The translations under genes were made by a program, and so were the position numbers. This document shows positions 61,891-64,000 of a DNA stretch of 64,000 bases, piece by piece. The stretch's first letter is position 1. Every line of letters starts with the position of its first letter. Under the pieces are notes generated by a model. That model made no database searches. It saw nothing but the letters and a program-made list of their open reading frames with translations, and was not told the origin of the DNA. This DNA is from Pseudomonadales bacterium (GTDB lineage Bacteria; Pseudomonadota; Gammaproteobacteria; Pseudomonadales; IMCC2047), in contig JACKNY010000001.1 in the NCBI GenBank assembly GCA_024234615.1, positions 1,764,501 to 1,828,500 on the forward strand. The letters are read 5' to 3'.

Positions 61891-62371
61891 TCAATATGGC
61901 CTTTGGTACGGACTGTCGCTTCAAAAACCACTACGACTAGACTGTCAAATCGACGTAGTCCGCACTTTATACATGCCCCACCCATCAACAAGAAGTCATC
62001 CATCGTAGCGCCTCGCATCACTGAGCCCCTGACTGGAACTGCTCAAATAGTGACAAAAATACTATAGGCGTTCGACATTAGAGTACATGGCCAAATTAGG
62101 CAATTTGTTTGCCGATTCCACCAGGAAATGTAGCCGTGAAAGATTTTGCACACGAATTGCAGGATTCCGCCATTTACCCTATTTAGCCTGATCGTTATGC
62201 TTTGCCGTAATCACTTTCATTTGGTGTGATTGCCCTTGAAAGGCTGGCTAGGCGTATACTGTCCATTGCACGAATTTTATCCTGTGGAGTAGTATTCGCT
62301 GGCACGAAACCTAGAACCAAAAAGAACTTTAGGCGCTTGCATAAAAAGTGGCGCATGATAGGAGAGAAATA
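61891..62371. other. 481-base intergenic region before the nitroreductase gene
   Basis: No convincing ORF or RNA gene. A TATACT at 62255-62260 could be a -10 element for the downstream gene, but no -35 is at proper spacing. The ribosome-binding site GGAGAG for the next gene begins at 62361. Otherwise I see nothing distinct. Confidence 0.45.
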
Positions 62372-63145
62372 ATGAATTTTGAGCAAGTAATAGGTAACAG
62401 ACGCTCCACCCGGTTTTTCGATCCAGATCGCCCGGTAGAAAGGGATAAAATCCAGAAAATTCTTGAAGCAATGCGCCTATCATCCTGTGCGATGAATGCC
62501 CACTGGCTTAGAGCTGTTGTTGTCTATCGCGATGAGCTTGATCCCGCGTTGTTTGAAAGACTGAAAGTACCAGTAACCGGTGTACTGATGGAGTTGGCTC
62601 CCGTTCATATCTATTGCTTTGCAGATCCGACAGTAGTCCCTGTAGACAAGGGTAATCGCGTCAAGGAATTGATCGATGTCCACGCCTGTAACCCCAGCCA
62701 CGGCTGGACCTATAAATTTGTGGAAGAACACGCTTGGCCCGCAGTACTAAAACCGCTTTCTGAAAGCCCAACCTACCCGGCTATGATGGCCTGGGATGAT
62801 GGCGGTGCCGCAATGCAAGGCCTGCTAATGGCTATCAACCAGGGCTTGGGAGCCTGCTATTCAGTGATGGTCGAAGACGTCGCTAAAGAAGCTTTCGGTG
62901 TACCTAAAGAATGGTTACCGCATTATGTCATGAATATAGGATATTCACTTGAAGACCCAGGTCAACGGCCTAGGCCACCCTTCGAAAATCTCTATTATGA
63001 ACGCAACGTCAGTACGCCATTTGTGCGTGATGAAAAAGTCGTCAAAGAGCTGGAGAAAGCTGGCATGCTACAAGATCCTGAACCAAAACCAGGCAGGAAA
63101 GAAGAAGTACGCCGACTCTGCCAACAACTGGGGCTAGTAGAATAG
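62372..63145 (+). CDS. Nitroreductase-family protein
   Basis: A 257-residue FMN-dependent nitroreductase-fold protein. NRRSTRFFDPDRPVERDKI at the N-terminus is the flavin-phosphate-binding Arg/Ser motif, and GGAAMQGLLMAINQGLGACYS near residue 150 and VMNIGYSLEDPGQRPRPP near 190 complete the FMN site. It carries a Lys/Glu-rich C-terminal extension of about 45 residues beyond the usual fold. Reactions in the family range from nitro or quinone reduction to dehalogenation and cobalamin-lower-ligand synthesis. The 113-residue gene follows 4 bases later. Confidence 0.88.
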   Translation: MNFEQVIGNRRSTRFFDPDRPVERDKIQKILEAMRLSSCAMNAHWLRAVVVYRDELDPALFERLKVPVTGVLMELAPVHIYCFADPTVVPVDKGNRVKELIDVHACNPSHGWTYKFVEEHAWPAVLKPLSESPTYPAMMAWDDGGAAMQGLLMAINQGLGACYSVMVEDVAKEAFGVPKEWLPHYVMNIGYSLEDPGQRPRPPFENLYYERNVSTPFVRDEKVVKELEKAGMLQDPEPKPGRKEEVRRLCQQLGLVE

Positions 63146-63149
63146 AATT

Positions 63150-63491
63150 ATGTCGATTTCTAAACCAATTGAATCCTATGAGACCGTGCAAATTTGGGCC
63201 AAGGGGTTAAAAGATCAATGGGGAGGCGACCCCCTTGTCGAAGACCCTGGAAAACTGGAAGCGTTGGAGTCTTTTTGCGCCTTTATGGAAAAAGATCCAG
63301 ATGAACTTTATGCCTTCTGCTTTCTTCGCAAGCGCGATACCGGAGAACGCTTTGCCAGCAAAAAACGTCGTGAAGAGTTAACCGAAAAAGCACTGGAGTT
63401 TGTTGTTGCGTCTGGTTTAACCGGAGTTGAAAAGCGCCGCTTACGAAGCAGTGTCTACTCGTTTTTCACCCATAATGGGGTACTGGTATAG
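63150..63491 (+). CDS. Small conserved-looking protein of unknown function
   Basis: A 113-residue soluble protein, very rich in charged residues, mostly helical in composition (DPDELYAFCFLRKRDTGERF, KKRREELTEKALEFVVASG). I do not recognise a family. It lies 4 bases after the nitroreductase gene and ends in a strong terminator, so it is surely co-transcribed and probably functions with that flavoprotein. It has no signal peptide or membrane segment. Confidence 0.75.
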   Translation: MSISKPIESYETVQIWAKGLKDQWGGDPLVEDPGKLEALESFCAFMEKDPDELYAFCFLRKRDTGERFASKKRREELTEKALEFVVASGLTGVEKRRLRSSVYSFFTHNGVLV

Positions 63492-63522
63492 TTTTTTACT
63501 CCCTCCAACTATACCGGTTTTT
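63483..63522 (+). terminator. Rho-independent terminator overlapping the orphan gene's stop
   Basis: CTGGTATAGTT at 63483-63493 pairs with AACTATACCGG at 63507-63517 (one mismatch), followed by TTTTT at 63518-63522. The stop codon TAG is part of the stem. It ends the nitroreductase-orphan transcript. Confidence 0.75.
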
Positions 63523-63529
63523 CATGCTA

Positions 63530-63561
63530 AAAGGGCTGTCATCTTAAGACGACAGCCCTTT
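63530..63561 (-). terminator. Terminator for the convergent CoA-ligase-like gene
   Basis: AAAGGGCTGTC at 63530-63540 pairs perfectly with GACAGCCCTTT at 63551-63561 over a 10-base loop, with T residues after it in the leftward direction. It lies about 65 bases beyond the stop of the ligase-like gene and beside the opposite-strand terminator. Confidence 0.65.
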
Positions 63562-63626
63562 CCATTTGAATAATGGAATTTGGTTAATTCTATACCCCGT
63601 TACTTTTGCTAGTCCTTATAGGCCCT

Positions 63627-64000
63627 CTAGTAGTTCTTCTCCAGCAGTTGCGTCTTCTTCAATGCTCGTTCTAAGGAATTGGGGGAAAGCCAGGTAATCG
63701 TAGGTCGAACCTTAAGTAAGGAGTGCATCTTGCCAAGCACCTCCTCCTCCAACGCTGGCAATTCAGACTCTTTGATGCCTTGTGCATACTCAATCTTGAG
63801 CTTCAACGGCGGAACAACTCGCGGCGGTGGTTCATCCAGCACAATTCGAAAAGAGCCAGAAACACGCGGCACAAAGCCATTAATCACGCCCTGTATCGCT
63901 GCGGGGTAAACAGGTACACCCTTAACCTTGAGCATATCATCGGCCCTACCGACGATTTTGTATCGAAACCCGCTATTGCCACAGGGACAGGGTTCAGTAA
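63627..64000 (-). CDS. Phenylacetate-CoA ligase-like AMP-binding enzyme, C-terminal part
   Basis: The gene enters from the right edge; 124 codons are visible. EPCPCGNSGFRYKIVGRADD just ahead of the C-terminal domain, then MLKVKGVPVYPAAIQG, match PaaK-type adenylate-forming ligases, which activate phenylacetate or other aryl/fatty acids with CoA. The CPC-G cysteines fit the zinc-knuckle-like turn seen in PaaK homologues. The N-terminal AMP site is outside. It is convergent to the nitroreductase/orphan pair. Confidence 0.85.
   Translation of the reverse strand, partial: TEPCPCGNSGFRYKIVGRADDMLKVKGVPVYPAAIQGVINGFVPRVSGSFRIVLDEPPPRVVPPLKLKIEYAQGIKESELPALEEEVLGKMHSLLKVRPTITWLSPNSLERALKKTQLLEKNY

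Overview
The window looks like the chromosome of a marine-type gammaproteobacterium close to Pseudomonas and the Cellvibrionales/Spongiibacteraceae. This is an inference from gene order. The blocks ftsK-lolA-rarA-crcB-serS and yceD-rpmF-plsX-fabD-fabG-acpP-fabF-pabC-mltG-tmk-holB-pilZ-tatD are the Pseudomonas-type order. Small families such as DUF2970, DUF6489, DUF934 and DUF4126 are typical of that group. GC content is moderate by eye. I see no rRNA, tRNA, CRISPR array, insertion sequence, prophage or integrase. This is mostly core chromosome with some accessory modules.

Layout. 1-1114: the sulfur-relay genes tusD (C-terminal end only), tusC, tusB and tusE/dsrC, meeting the reverse-strand run serS, crcB, rarA, lolA, ftsK (1116-7229). 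7230-11636: a small secreted orphan, dinG, a lipoprotein and a DUF4126 membrane protein. 11760-18454: a PEP-CTERM/exosortase-type locus in which two large PrsT-like TPR proteins flank one secreted protein with a PEP-CTERM-like tail and a good sigma-54 promoter. 18677-20696: a class V aminotransferase and a YiiX-like papain-fold hydrolase. 20687-30958: the conserved fatty-acid synthesis, DNA replication and cell-envelope run. 31127-41916: nfuA, yqhA, then forward genes metH, DUF2970, a CysI-like siroheme reductase with DUF934, DUF6489, 2,4-dienoyl-CoA reductase and a thioesterase.

41944-47714 is a complete RND tripartite efflux system. 48001-49240 is the cbpA/cbpM co-chaperone pair. 49431-51290 is a single-chain fusion of an acetate/propionate kinase with a PduL-type phosphotransacylase, perhaps the most unusual protein here. 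51435-52643 is a secreted metallopeptidase. 52794-60220 is a branched or short acyl-CoA degradation cluster: fused isobutyryl-CoA mutase IcmF, thiolase, acyl-CoA dehydrogenase and SDR. A FadR-type GntR regulator is divergent from it, and a palindromic operator lies between. The right end has an APH-fold kinase, a nitroreductase-family protein with a small orphan gene, and the C-terminal end of a phenylacetate-CoA-ligase-like enzyme.

Themes: sulfur metabolism (tus genes, CysI-like reductase, metH, nfuA) and acyl-CoA metabolism (fab genes, dienoyl-CoA reductase, thioesterase, icmF cluster, AckA-PduL, CoA ligase). The best candidates for undescribed biology are the paired PrsT/PEP-CTERM locus with its sigma-54 promoter, the AckA-PduL fusion, and a perfect 40-bp palindrome upstream of metH.
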